Source of the DNA: Gordonia lacunae
Lineage (GTDB): Bacteria > Actinomycetota > Actinomycetes > Mycobacteriales > Mycobacteriaceae
Length of the DNA stretch: 64,000 bases
Reading direction: 5' to 3'
Assembly: GCF_002149015.1 (NCBI RefSeq)
Contig: NZ_NGFO01000013.1
Coordinates: 88,679 to 152,678, forward strand
Part shown: in pieces, positions 1 to 8,216 of the stretch
Layout: every line of letters begins with the position of its first letter
Position numbering within the stretch: the stretch's first letter is position 1
Translations under genes and position numbers: made by a program
The notes under the pieces: model-generated
Told to the model about the DNA's origin: nothing
Seen by the model: the letters and a program-made list of their open reading frames with translations, nothing else
Databases searched by the model: none

Positions 1-27
1 GAGAACGCCTCCTGACCGGACAGTCGG

Positions 28-1683
28 TCACACGAGCCGGTACAGGCGCCAGTCCGGTAGATCCGCACCCTGATTGCGCGCCTCGAGCATGAGAACACCG
101 AGCTGGGCGCCGTTCTCGTAGATGGTCGGATAGCGCTGGTTGATCGCGTCGGCCAGTCCCCGGCCGGTCGGTGGGACGGTGAGGAAGTACTGCACGCCAC
201 CACCGACCGGGTCGTTGAGCAGCTGCGCGAAGTCGCGATCCGACGGGATGACGAACTGGCGTGGCCGGGTCGACTGGACCACCACCGCGAAGCCGTACAC
301 GGTGTCGCACAGGACCGCTCCGTCGGGCAGGTCCATGCCGTCGAGGTACTGCGCGAGCGCCCGCTCGGTGGAGAACGACCGGACGATCCGCTGTTCGTCG
401 AGGTACTTCTGGTCCACCGAGTCCGGACGCGGATCGACCACCGACCCGAGCGCGAACTCCTGCGGCGCGTACTTCGGCGATGTCATCCCGACGGCGGTGA
501 CCGGGATCGCGGTGGCCACCACCACGATCACGATGGTCGCGGCGATCTTGTACCCCCACCGCGACGCATAGGGGCGCGGCAGCAGGATGTCGGCGTGGGC
601 TCCCTCTCGCCGCATCGGGACCTGTCGCCGGAGCGGGATCGACATCAGGGCGACGACGGCCGCGAGCAGGATGACCGTCATGTAGAAGCGCAGGAAGCCG
701 AAGGTCGAGCCGCGCGAATAGCCGAACACCTGGAAGGCGAGCACCGCCAGGATCAGGAGCGCAGGCAACAGCGGGGTGAGCCGGTGGCGCCGGGCGCGCA
801 CGCCGATCAGCCCGACGATCAGTACCGGCAACAACGGGGCGAGGATGAACATCTCCGTCATCGAGAACCTGATCGCGTCCCCGGTCGTCGACGAGCCGCT
901 ACCACCGGACTGCGCGATGATCGCGGCGTTGCCGTACTCGGAGGTGAACTGCGCGAAGGCGTCCCCGGTGATCAGCCATCCGGCCGCCGCCCAGGCCAGG
1001 AAGGCCAGCGCACTGGGGGCCAGGATCAGGGTGATGTCGAGCAGCGTGCGCGACACCCGTTTTCGACGGTCGCGGCGCGAGTAGGTCACCCAGCCCACGA
1101 CGAACGCCGCGGCGAGTGCGGCGGCTCCGCCGTCGTAGCGGGTGAGGTACGACAGCCCGAGCGCGATGCCGGCGACGACGAGTTCGTGGACGTCGTCGGA
1201 GGAGACCCACCGGATCAGCCGACGGGAGGCCCACGCGAGGAAGAAGAGGTACGGCGCCTCGCTCATCCCGTTGGCGGCGTAGAGGACGATCATCGGGTTG
1301 ATCGCGTAGAAGACGGTGAACGTACCTGCCACCAGCGGCCGCAGGCCCTGGTCGCGCGCGATGCCCGACGCCTGGACCACCGAGCCGGCCATGAACGCCG
1401 ACGACATGATCACGGCCGAGAGCGCCTGCGTGGTCATCTCCGGAATCCAGGGGGTGAGCGCGGTCAGGGGCAGCTGGACGATGGCGGTGAGCGGGGTGAA
1501 GACGAAGCCGATCGCGGCCAGATGCGGTGTCCGGCTGAACAGGACGCTCTGTGCCGACTGGACCCTCGACAGCGCGTCACCGAAGAACAGCTGCACCTCG
1601 GCGGCGAGGTAGACGCCGATCACGAGATACGGAATCCACGTCGCGAGGAAGATGAGCACCGAGGCCGGGACGCGGCGGGTCAC
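28..1683 (-). CDS. Polytopic GT-C-like membrane glycosyltransferase (last gene of bcs-like operon)
   Basis: A 551-residue integral membrane protein with roughly ten hydrophobic segments over the first 400 residues and a soluble, probably extracytoplasmic tail of about 130 residues. The first external loop holds a GDALSR motif, at the place where GT-C (ArnT/PMT-like) transferases carry the catalytic acidic residue, and an RYDGG motif follows a later helix. This layout suggests a lipid-phosphosugar-dependent transferase, but I cannot name donor or acceptor. The GTG start shares four bases (GTGA) with the stop of the glycosyltransferase upstream, so it is probably translationally coupled. The reading frame stays open far upstream of this GTG, but that extension is a shadow of the GT2 gene. 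Nothing recognisable lies in the 27 bases after the stop. A non-enzymatic polymer-export role is also possible. Confidence 0.7.
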   Translation of the reverse strand: MTRRVPASVLIFLATWIPYLVIGVYLAAEVQLFFGDALSRVQSAQSVLFSRTPHLAAIGFVFTPLTAIVQLPLTALTPWIPEMTTQALSAVIMSSAFMAGSVVQASGIARDQGLRPLVAGTFTVFYAINPMIVLYAANGMSEAPYLFFLAWASRRLIRWVSSDDVHELVVAGIALGLSYLTRYDGGAAALAAAFVVGWVTYSRRDRRKRVSRTLLDITLILAPSALAFLAWAAAGWLITGDAFAQFTSEYGNAAIIAQSGGSGSSTTGDAIRFSMTEMFILAPLLPVLIVGLIGVRARRHRLTPLLPALLILAVLAFQVFGYSRGSTFGFLRFYMTVILLAAVVALMSIPLRRQVPMRREGAHADILLPRPYASRWGYKIAATIVIVVVATAIPVTAVGMTSPKYAPQEFALGSVVDPRPDSVDQKYLDEQRIVRSFSTERALAQYLDGMDLPDGAVLCDTVYGFAVVVQSTRPRQFVIPSDRDFAQLLNDPVGGGVQYFLTVPPTGRGLADAINQRYPTIYENGAQLGVLMLEARNQGADLPDWRLYRLV

Positions 1684-3278
1684 GTCGGCTCCGGCTTCTC
1701 GGACTCGTCCGCGGGTTCCGGCGAACTGCTGGTCGACAGGCCGTGGAAGGTCTTCTCCCAGTAGGACGGATTGACCAGGATCTGCCACATGCCCTTGATC
1801 GCGGCGACGCTCATCATCAGCCAGTACAGCGGGATCAGGAGCGCCGAGCCGAGCAGCTCGCTGCGGTCGTCCTCGCGGATCGCGACGAGGTTCATGTACA
1901 GCGCGGCACCGTTGCCCAGCAACAGCGAGATGAGCGACAGGTAGTAGATGGGCCCGGGGAACAGCTCGGTGACGACCGGTGGCTGTCCGCCGATCCACAG
2001 CGCCAGGATCAGCCAGAAGACCATGTTCAGACAGGCGATGACCGGCGTCCCGGCGATCAGCAACGTGAAACGCGCGAACGCGACGGGCCCGAGGATGTGC
2101 CACAGCTTGACCGGATGACGCATGTGGACGAGCCACGTCTGCATGTAGCCCTTGTACCAACGGGATCGCTGGCGGACCCAGTTGATGGCGTCGACGTTGG
2201 CCTCTTCCATCGTGACCGAGTCGAGCACGAGGGTGCGATATCCGTGGTCGGCGATGCGGACACCGAGGTCGGCGTCCTCGGTCACGTTGTACGGGTCCCA
2301 GGCGCCGATGGTGTCGAGGACATCGCGCCTGAAGTGATTCGACGTGCCGCCCAACGGGATCGGCGCCCGGCTGACCATCATGCCGGGGAGCAGGAACCCG
2401 AACCAGATGCCGTAGTCGGCGGTGAACCACTCGGTGAGCATGTTGTCGCGCACGTTGTGGAAGCTCAGCTTCCCCTGGACGCAGACCACCGAGTCGTCGC
2501 CGGAGTTGTTGAGCACGTGGACCGCCCGACGCAGCTGCAGCGGGTCGGGCTTGTCCTCGGCGTCGAAGATCGTGACGATGTCGCCGGTCGCGAAGTGCAT
2601 GCCGTAGTTGCACGCCTTGGGCTTGGTCCGCGGCTGGGCCGGCGGTGTCAGGACGACCGTGACGATCCCGTTCTCCTCGACCCCGCGCGCCGCCTCGATC
2701 GTCGGCTCGTCGTCCTCCTCCAGGAGCAACAGGACCTGCAGCTTGTCCCGCGGGTACTCGATCGTCTCCATCGCGGCCACCAGTTGCCCCACCACTTCCG
2801 GCTCGCCGTAGGCGGGGACGAACACGGTGTAGGCGGGCAACTCGTCGTCCGGGATGGACCGGGCCTCCTCGTCGGAGACCTGAATGGCGCCGTTGACCAG
2901 TCCGCGCCGGAAGATCACCAGGCGGTCGGCGATCGTGACCACGTACCCGACGATGGCGATCGACACCAGGGTCGCGCAGGTGCCGACCGGTTCGATCACC
3001 ATCGCGACGGCGATGATGCCGAGCAGCGTGAAGCCGATGATCTTCTGTATTCGGCTGAAGGCCACCGAGGCCGACATGTCCTCGTCGGCGTTGCGCAGCC
3101 GGTTGACGGCGTCTTCGAGGGCCTGCGCGCGATAGTCCGGGTCGGCGAGCAACTCCGGCACCGGGCGCGTCGGCCGTGTACCGCGCGCGACTCCCGGCGC
3201 GTCGGCATCGCTGCCGGCGCCGGTGTTGTTCGGCCCGGTGTTGTTCGGCCCGGTGCTGTTCGCCTCGTCGATGCTCAT
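1680..3278 (-). CDS. BcsA-like GT2 processive glycosyltransferase
   Basis: A 532-residue membrane GT2 enzyme. Two hydrophobic segments (about residues 78-115) precede a cytosolic catalytic domain with PAYGEPE, the metal/UDP-binding DAEDKPD, the TEDADLG acceptor-base motif and QRSRW, i.e. the D,D,D,Q(Q/R)xRW signature of cellulose, hyaluronan and NdvB-type synthases. Several more membrane helices follow, and a PSYWEKTFHGL tail. The enzyme should polymerise and extrude a beta-linked glycan from a nucleotide sugar. There is no C-terminal PilZ domain, so direct c-di-GMP control as in proteobacterial BcsA is not expected. The ATG overlaps the stop of the preceding gene by four bases. The N-terminus has a short TGPNN repeat encoded by a 15-bp DNA repeat. 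The polymer cannot be predicted from the sequence. Confidence 0.85.
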   Translation of the reverse strand: MSIDEANSTGPNNTGPNNTGAGSDADAPGVARGTRPTRPVPELLADPDYRAQALEDAVNRLRNADEDMSASVAFSRIQKIIGFTLLGIIAVAMVIEPVGTCATLVSIAIVGYVVTIADRLVIFRRGLVNGAIQVSDEEARSIPDDELPAYTVFVPAYGEPEVVGQLVAAMETIEYPRDKLQVLLLLEEDDEPTIEAARGVEENGIVTVVLTPPAQPRTKPKACNYGMHFATGDIVTIFDAEDKPDPLQLRRAVHVLNNSGDDSVVCVQGKLSFHNVRDNMLTEWFTADYGIWFGFLLPGMMVSRAPIPLGGTSNHFRRDVLDTIGAWDPYNVTEDADLGVRIADHGYRTLVLDSVTMEEANVDAINWVRQRSRWYKGYMQTWLVHMRHPVKLWHILGPVAFARFTLLIAGTPVIACLNMVFWLILALWIGGQPPVVTELFPGPIYYLSLISLLLGNGAALYMNLVAIREDDRSELLGSALLIPLYWLMMSVAAIKGMWQILVNPSYWEKTFHGLSTSSSPEPADESEKPEPT

Positions 3279-4885
3279 CGCGCCGGCCCTACCCCGGCGC
3301 CGAGCTGGGAGCGGATGAGTCCGCCGGCCAGCCCCACGAGCAGGTCCCGGTCCTTGAGCTGCGGGTCGGTGTCCAGCAACACCGAGTTCCCCCGCAACAG
3401 GATCGCCATCAGCGAGTTCATGTTCGCCAGGATGGTGATGCGCGGTTCCGGGAAATAGGCCTCGGGCTCGTGGTTGTCGACCGCCCACAGCATGATCTGC
3501 TGCGTGCGGTTGCCGTTGTTCCACCGCCACGACAACACCGTGTAGGTGAGATAACGCTCGTCGTCGACCACGCTCCACAGGCGACCGCGCACCCCGTTCG
3601 ACAGGTCGACCTCGACGGGCAGGCTCGACCGCTCGTCGGACAGGTCGTACCGGAAGATGTCCGGGTAGACGTCGAGGACCAGCGGTCGCCTGCTGTCGAC
3701 ACTGTCGACGACCACCCGTCGGGGGCGGGCGAACTTGTCGAAGGCGCGGTTTCCCCGCGTCTGCAGCATGACCTGCCGGATCAGCACCGAGCCCGGTCCG
3801 TAGAGACGAGAGACCCAGCCGTAGGCGCCGACGGACTCCTGCCGCCAGCCGGGTGGGACCACCAGCGGCTCACCGATGCCCAGCTGCGCATACCGGTTGC
3901 TCTGATAGATGCTGCCGACCGGCGGGGTGGGGCACAGCGCCAGCAGGATCGCCACGAGGAGCACCACCAGACCGGGGCGACCCACGAACGCGACCTTCGG
4001 CGGACTGATCTGGCCGGCGACCGGCGGCGCCCACCGTCGTCCGCCTCGACGCCGGTAGTCGACGAGCATGTACGCCGACGTCGCGAGCGCGGCGATCAAC
4101 GCCGGATACGGCACCACCACGTTCCGGGGCGCGTCGAGGGCGGCGAAGACGAACAACGCGACCAGCCCGACCCCGCCGGCCAGCAACGCCGCCAACAGCT
4201 TCCGGCGCCAGGTCCGGCCCACGGCGATGGCGGTCGCACCGACGGCCATCAGCACCAGGACGAAGCCCGCGGCCAGCGAGGTGCCGCCCATCAGGAGCAC
4301 CGTCGCGCGGACCGGGGGCGGGAAGATCAGGACGAACAGCAACCACACCCACCGGTAGCGCGCCACCGGTCGCAGGCCGAACAGCATGACCGCCGCCCCG
4401 AAGACGAACAGCCACAACGCGAGCAGATCCATGTGGGTCGTCAGATAGGCGCGCGCATACCGCGGATTGACCAGATACTTCATGGCCAGCGCCAGGATCA
4501 GCACCACCATGCCGACGATGACATCGGTCTGCCGGTCGTAGATCGGCAGTTCCTCGAAGTCGCGCCACGAGACACCGATGACCGCGATCAGCGCGAGGAC
4601 CACGAGCACCGGCACGTACAGGATCAGGGTCTGGGCCACGAGTTCGTCGACGACCGCCACGACGGTGTTCCAGAACCCGAGCACCGTGCAGCCGATCAGG
4701 AACACCCACCGCAGCGCGACCATCCGCCCCGGGTGGTCGGCGAACACCGCAGGCGGCTTCTCCGGCTTGCGGCGCGTGACGACGCCGACGAGCGTGGTGA
4801 CCGCGCTCGTCGACGCAGCCGGCCCCGGGTCCGGGGTCTGCGGTTCCGGGGTCTGCGCCGCGGCCGTCGCGGAAGCCTCGGGCAC
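3275..4885 (-). CDS. Polytopic membrane protein with C-terminal extracytoplasmic domain, bcs-like operon
   Basis: 536 residues; I do not recognise the family firmly. After a Pro/Thr-rich N-terminus there are about eight hydrophobic helices (roughly residues 60-340), then a soluble domain of about 190 residues starting near VVPPGWRQE and rich in aromatic and basic residues. The topology and the LIFPPPV loop recall exosortases, and the tail recalls the EpsI domain found with them, but the exosortase catalytic Cys is absent, so I do not call it a protease. It sits between the BcsB-like and BcsA-like genes. The GTG start lies five bases after the upstream stop, and the gene ends in a four-base ATGA overlap with the glycosyltransferase. 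A structural or export role in the same glycan machine is the simplest inference. Confidence 0.7.
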   Translation of the reverse strand: MPEASATAAAQTPEPQTPDPGPAASTSAVTTLVGVVTRRKPEKPPAVFADHPGRMVALRWVFLIGCTVLGFWNTVVAVVDELVAQTLILYVPVLVVLALIAVIGVSWRDFEELPIYDRQTDVIVGMVVLILALAMKYLVNPRYARAYLTTHMDLLALWLFVFGAAVMLFGLRPVARYRWVWLLFVLIFPPPVRATVLLMGGTSLAAGFVLVLMAVGATAIAVGRTWRRKLLAALLAGGVGLVALFVFAALDAPRNVVVPYPALIAALATSAYMLVDYRRRGGRRWAPPVAGQISPPKVAFVGRPGLVVLLVAILLALCPTPPVGSIYQSNRYAQLGIGEPLVVPPGWRQESVGAYGWVSRLYGPGSVLIRQVMLQTRGNRAFDKFARPRRVVVDSVDSRRPLVLDVYPDIFRYDLSDERSSLPVEVDLSNGVRGRLWSVVDDERYLTYTVLSWRWNNGNRTQQIMLWAVDNHEPEAYFPEPRITILANMNSLMAILLRGNSVLLDTDPQLKDRDLLVGLAGGLIRSQLGAGVGPAR

Positions 4886-4890
4886 GCCGA

Positions 4891-6867
4891 TCAGCTCTCG
4901 GCGGTCCGTTGTCGGCGACGGCGCAGGACGAGGGTCGCGGCGACGGCCGCCACCACCACGATGCCGACCCCGACGACGGCGAACGCCACCCACGACGCGC
5001 CGTCCGACGGCGATTCCGAGTCCTGGGCATCGTCATCGACCACCAGCACCGGTTCCTGCCCGGACACCTGCAGCAGGGCGTCACCGTTCAGCGACGGCCA
5101 CCGATCGGGATCGGCGGCCAGCCAGTCGAGCAGGGCGTCGAGGTCGGCAGGGTCCCGGGTCGAGGTCGCGACCAGCACCGTGCGCCCGGCGTCGCGCGCC
5201 ACCTGCAGCGAACCGAAGCGCACGGTCGGCGACAGCAGGACCTCGGCGCGCCGACCGTCGGGGTCGAGCACCGAGACCGTGCCGCCGTCGGCGGTCACCG
5301 GAAGCGAGAGTTCGGGCAGTCCCTGGCCGTCGGCGGCGATGACGACGGCCGGCGCGGACGCCGACATCGCCTCGTCGAGCGGCACCACGTCGACGCCGAG
5401 GCGCACCGCCGACAGTCGCTGCAGGCCGGACATCAGCGCCACGGCGCGGGCCACATCGTCGACGTCACCGGTCGTCCAGGCCAGCGAGTTCCGCGGCATC
5501 AGGGCCTGCGGCAACGACGCGAAGCCGGACGGCGTCGGCGGGTCGGCGACCTCGGATCGCACCTCGCCGGACGAGTCCAGGCTCAGCGAACTGCGCACCC
5601 CCGTTCCACATTGTTCGCCGACGTCGCCGTGGTTGTAGGTGACGGTGACCTCGGTGTAGCGCGTGAGCAGGTCGGCGGGAACATCGACCCAGGAGTCATA
5701 ACTGCCGGAGGCGTCCGCGGGCCAGGAGGCGATCACCCGGTCACCGATCGACACCGCGATCTGGCCGCCCATCGGAGTGTAGGTGCCCTTCAACTGCATC
5801 CGGATGTTCTTGGACGGCCGTCCCAGGCGGGTCTGGTCGATCCCGAACGAGATGGTCGGCCAGCCCGTCGCGGAGACGCGCTGGTCTCCCACACCGAGTT
5901 CGGCGAGGGTGGTGACCTCCGGCGCGAGTTGCGGTGCGGCGAACGGCGGTCCGGCGACCGCCGCGGAGCTGACGGCGATCGACGACAGGTCGGAGGTGAG
6001 GAACTCGACCTGCGTCGCGAGGTCGTCCTCGCTGCCACCGATACGCAGCACCGGCCACCCTGCACCGCGACCCAGGCTGAGTCCGGCGGGCAGATCGGAG
6101 TTGATGATCACCTGGCGTTCCAGCGGTTCGATCTGCGTGGTGGGCGCGGCGGCGGTGCGCGGCAGCGAGTCCGTCTCGATCTCCACCGTCGCGGCGCCGT
6201 AGTTGGCGACCACCGCGGTCGCGAGCGAGACTGCCGCAGCGCCTTCGGCGGGCCGGACGTCGTCGGGCACATAGATGGTCAGCTTGCGGAGGATCGGCGG
6301 CAGGAATTCGGCGACGCTGTTCGGTTCCGCCTCCCGGCCGCCGTAGGTGGCGGTGGCGTTCTGGATGCGCAGCCCCGAGTCCGGGTCGAACAGGCACGAG
6401 CCTGCGGTGCGCAGATAGGTCCGGAGCACGATGTCGGCGGCGTTGCGCTCCACGCGCACTCCGCGTAGTGACAGCGAGATCGGCGAGTTGACAGTCGGAT
6501 TGATCGGCGTCCGGGAGATCAGCCGGTTCTCCTGCAGGACGTCGATGGTCCCACCGGTGACGAACGCGGGATACTGCGTGACACCGCGCAACTCGGTCGG
6601 CGTGAGATTCGGCGGTACGGCGAGCGACAGGCTCACCTCGCCCTGCTGTCCCGGGAACGCGATGGTCGTCGACGAGCCGAGATCGCGAAGGCTCAGCGGC
6701 GCAGGCGGATCACCCGGCGCCGCGTCGGCCTGCGGGGACGTCCACGCCCCCACCGAAGCGATGCCGGCCAGCAACAGGCCGGCCAGCAGTACCGCCGGCC
6801 CGCGCCGGCGCGCGCGAGATCCCGTCGCGTGAGATCCCCTCTCTTGAGATCCCAAGGACACGTGCAT
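4891..6867 (-). CDS. BcsB-like exported, membrane-anchored glycan synthase subunit
   Basis: 658 residues with the architecture of cellulose synthase subunit BcsB: a signal peptide (basic RARRRG, then a hydrophobic run ending near ADAAPG), about 570 residues of beta-rich extracytoplasmic sequence with two repeats of a carbohydrate-binding/flavodoxin-like pattern, and one C-terminal membrane helix followed by RRRRQR. BcsB guides the nascent glucan and its membrane anchor completes the BcsA channel, so it is expected to pair with the GT2 two genes downstream. It is the first gene of the operon. The ATG is used here, although a shorter start nearer the signal peptide is possible because the first residues are a low-complexity GSxxx repeat. 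No outer-membrane BcsC is expected or seen. Confidence 0.8.
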   Translation of the reverse strand: MHVSLGSQERGSHATGSRARRRGPAVLLAGLLLAGIASVGAWTSPQADAAPGDPPAPLSLRDLGSSTTIAFPGQQGEVSLSLAVPPNLTPTELRGVTQYPAFVTGGTIDVLQENRLISRTPINPTVNSPISLSLRGVRVERNAADIVLRTYLRTAGSCLFDPDSGLRIQNATATYGGREAEPNSVAEFLPPILRKLTIYVPDDVRPAEGAAAVSLATAVVANYGAATVEIETDSLPRTAAAPTTQIEPLERQVIINSDLPAGLSLGRGAGWPVLRIGGSEDDLATQVEFLTSDLSSIAVSSAAVAGPPFAAPQLAPEVTTLAELGVGDQRVSATGWPTISFGIDQTRLGRPSKNIRMQLKGTYTPMGGQIAVSIGDRVIASWPADASGSYDSWVDVPADLLTRYTEVTVTYNHGDVGEQCGTGVRSSLSLDSSGEVRSEVADPPTPSGFASLPQALMPRNSLAWTTGDVDDVARAVALMSGLQRLSAVRLGVDVVPLDEAMSASAPAVVIAADGQGLPELSLPVTADGGTVSVLDPDGRRAEVLLSPTVRFGSLQVARDAGRTVLVATSTRDPADLDALLDWLAADPDRWPSLNGDALLQVSGQEPVLVVDDDAQDSESPSDGASWVAFAVVGVGIVVVAAVAATLVLRRRRQRTAES

Positions 6868-7112
6868 ATGTCACCCTTCGAGTGACCCCCGTTCCCGACC
6901 CGGTACCGCCCCGTAGGAAACCTATCGCACCAGACGAGTCGGCACATATTTTCGCTCAACCGGGCTGCCGCTTTGCCCGCGGGCCGACGGTCGGCGGCGG
7001 GCGCCCCGACGGATCGATGCCGTTTCGATTCGCGAACGACGCCCCGAACCACCTCCCGACTCTGGGACCATGTCCTGCAGGTCGAGGAGTCCGGCGAACT
7101 CGAGGGAGCGCG

Positions 7113-7916
7113 ATGCGACAGGTTCACGCCGGCGAACACGTCGACGGCGGTGTCTACGTCGACATCGCCGACGCGACCATCTGGCACTTCACCGCCGGGG
7201 AGGCGTACGGTCCGCCGACCGTGCTGCTCCACGGGTTGTTCGCCTCGGCGTCCTCGTGGGGGACCCAGATCCCCGCGTTCCTCGACGCCGGTCGGCACCT
7301 GTTCGTGCCCGAACGGTCCGGTCACGGTCACAGTCCCGACCTCCCGGGTGACTTCAGCCTCCAGCGGATCGTCGAACGCACGATCGTCTATCTCGAGACC
7401 GTCGTGGGGCGGCCGGCCCATCTGGTGGGGTGGGCCGACGGTGCCGCGGTCGCGCTGCTCGTCGCCCGCGAGCGTCCGGACCTGGTTCACCGGCTGGTGT
7501 TCGTCGGCGGCTACCTCAACGCCGCCGGCCGGGCCGCCGACGCCTTCATCGACCAGGTGACGCGGCGCGACCCGGTCACGGTGGACTACCTGCGCATCTA
7601 CTACGACACCACGTCACCCGACGGGCCGGAGCACTTCGACGCGGTCTTCGACAAGGCGGTCCGGATGCTGACGACCGAACCCGAATGCGAGATCGCGGCG
7701 TTCGCCGGGGTCGAGGTGCCGACGCTCGTGGTGGTCGCCGACCGGGGCCTCGTCCGCCTCGAGCACGCGCTGGAACTCGCCCGGACGTTGCCGCGCGGAC
7801 GGTTGGCGGTCCTCCCGGGCACCCACATCCTGCCGGTGGAGTCACCCGAGTTGTTCAACCCGCTCGTCCTGTCGTTCCTCGCCGCCGACCCACCGTCGGT
7901 GTGGGAGTTCGGCTGA
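7113..7916 (+). CDS. Alpha/beta-hydrolase-fold protein with nucleophile Ser replaced by Ala
   Basis: 267 residues with the alpha/beta-hydrolase core: HGLFASASSWG (oxyanion region), a nucleophile elbow reading GWADGAA, an acid position in VVADRG and the catalytic His in GTHILPVE. In relatives the elbow reads GWSDGG; here the Ser codon position is GCC (Ala), one base from TCC, so normal Ser-dependent hydrolysis should be impossible. It may be a non-catalytic relative, use another mechanism, or be decaying. The start was chosen because ATG at 7113 follows GAGGGAG at good spacing. An open frame reaches back to 6882 but would overlap the leader of the bcs-like operon. The gene runs convergently into the repeat array. 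Confidence 0.75.
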   Translation: MRQVHAGEHVDGGVYVDIADATIWHFTAGEAYGPPTVLLHGLFASASSWGTQIPAFLDAGRHLFVPERSGHGHSPDLPGDFSLQRIVERTIVYLETVVGRPAHLVGWADGAAVALLVARERPDLVHRLVFVGGYLNAAGRAADAFIDQVTRRDPVTVDYLRIYYDTTSPDGPEHFDAVFDKAVRMLTTEPECEIAAFAGVEVPTLVVVADRGLVRLEHALELARTLPRGRLAVLPGTHILPVESPELFNPLVLSFLAADPPSVWEFG

Positions 7917-7944
7917 CCCCCTTTGTCTTGAGAGAACCACACGC

Positions 7945-8216
7945 CCCCGCTCCCTGAGGTGCGAGGAGCGCAAGCGACCACCCCCGCTCCCTGAGGTGCG
8001 AGGAGCGCAAGCGACCACCCCGGCTCCCTGAGGTGCGAGGAGCGCAAGCGACCACCCCCGCTCCCTGAGGTGCGAGGAGCGCAAGCGACCACCCCCCGCT
8101 CCCTGAGGTGCGAGGAGCGCAAGCGACCACCCCCGCTCCCTGAGGTGCGAGGAGCGCAAGCGACCACCCCCGCTCCCTGAGGTGCGAGGAGCGCAGCGAC
8201 GAGCCACGAAGGGTCA
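7945..8216. repeat. 37-bp tandem repeat, seven copies
   Basis: Seven head-to-tail copies with the core CTCCCTGAGGTGCGAGGAGC followed by GCAAGCGACCACCCC. The cores begin at 7950, 7987, 8024, 8061, 8099, 8136 and 8173, so the period is 37 bases with one 38-base step. The copies are nearly identical. The last diverges after GAGCGC into GACGAGCC...AAGGGTCA, and its final bases contain the stop codon of the carboxylesterase. TGCGAGGAGCGCA can fold as a small hairpin in each unit. A related single copy lies near 34791. The array occupies nearly the whole gap between two convergent genes. It is not a CRISPR array, since there are no unique spacers. Confidence 0.97.

Noticed and set aside
1684..2613. 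N-terminal extension of the GT-C-like protein to 861 residues
   Set aside because: The added part is out-of-frame translation of the GT2 gene; the GTG in the GTGA overlap is a proper start.
3275..4885. Calling the middle bcs-like gene an active exosortase
   Set aside because: No catalytic Cys motif is visible; only topology and loop similarity.
3176..5638. 820-residue plus-strand open frame
   Set aside because: It lies antisense to the bcs-like genes, is Arg/Gln/Asp-rich low-information sequence and has no family motif: a GC-rich shadow.
7945..8216. CRISPR array
   Set aside because: Repeats are directly contiguous at 37 bases with no variable spacers, and no cas gene is near.
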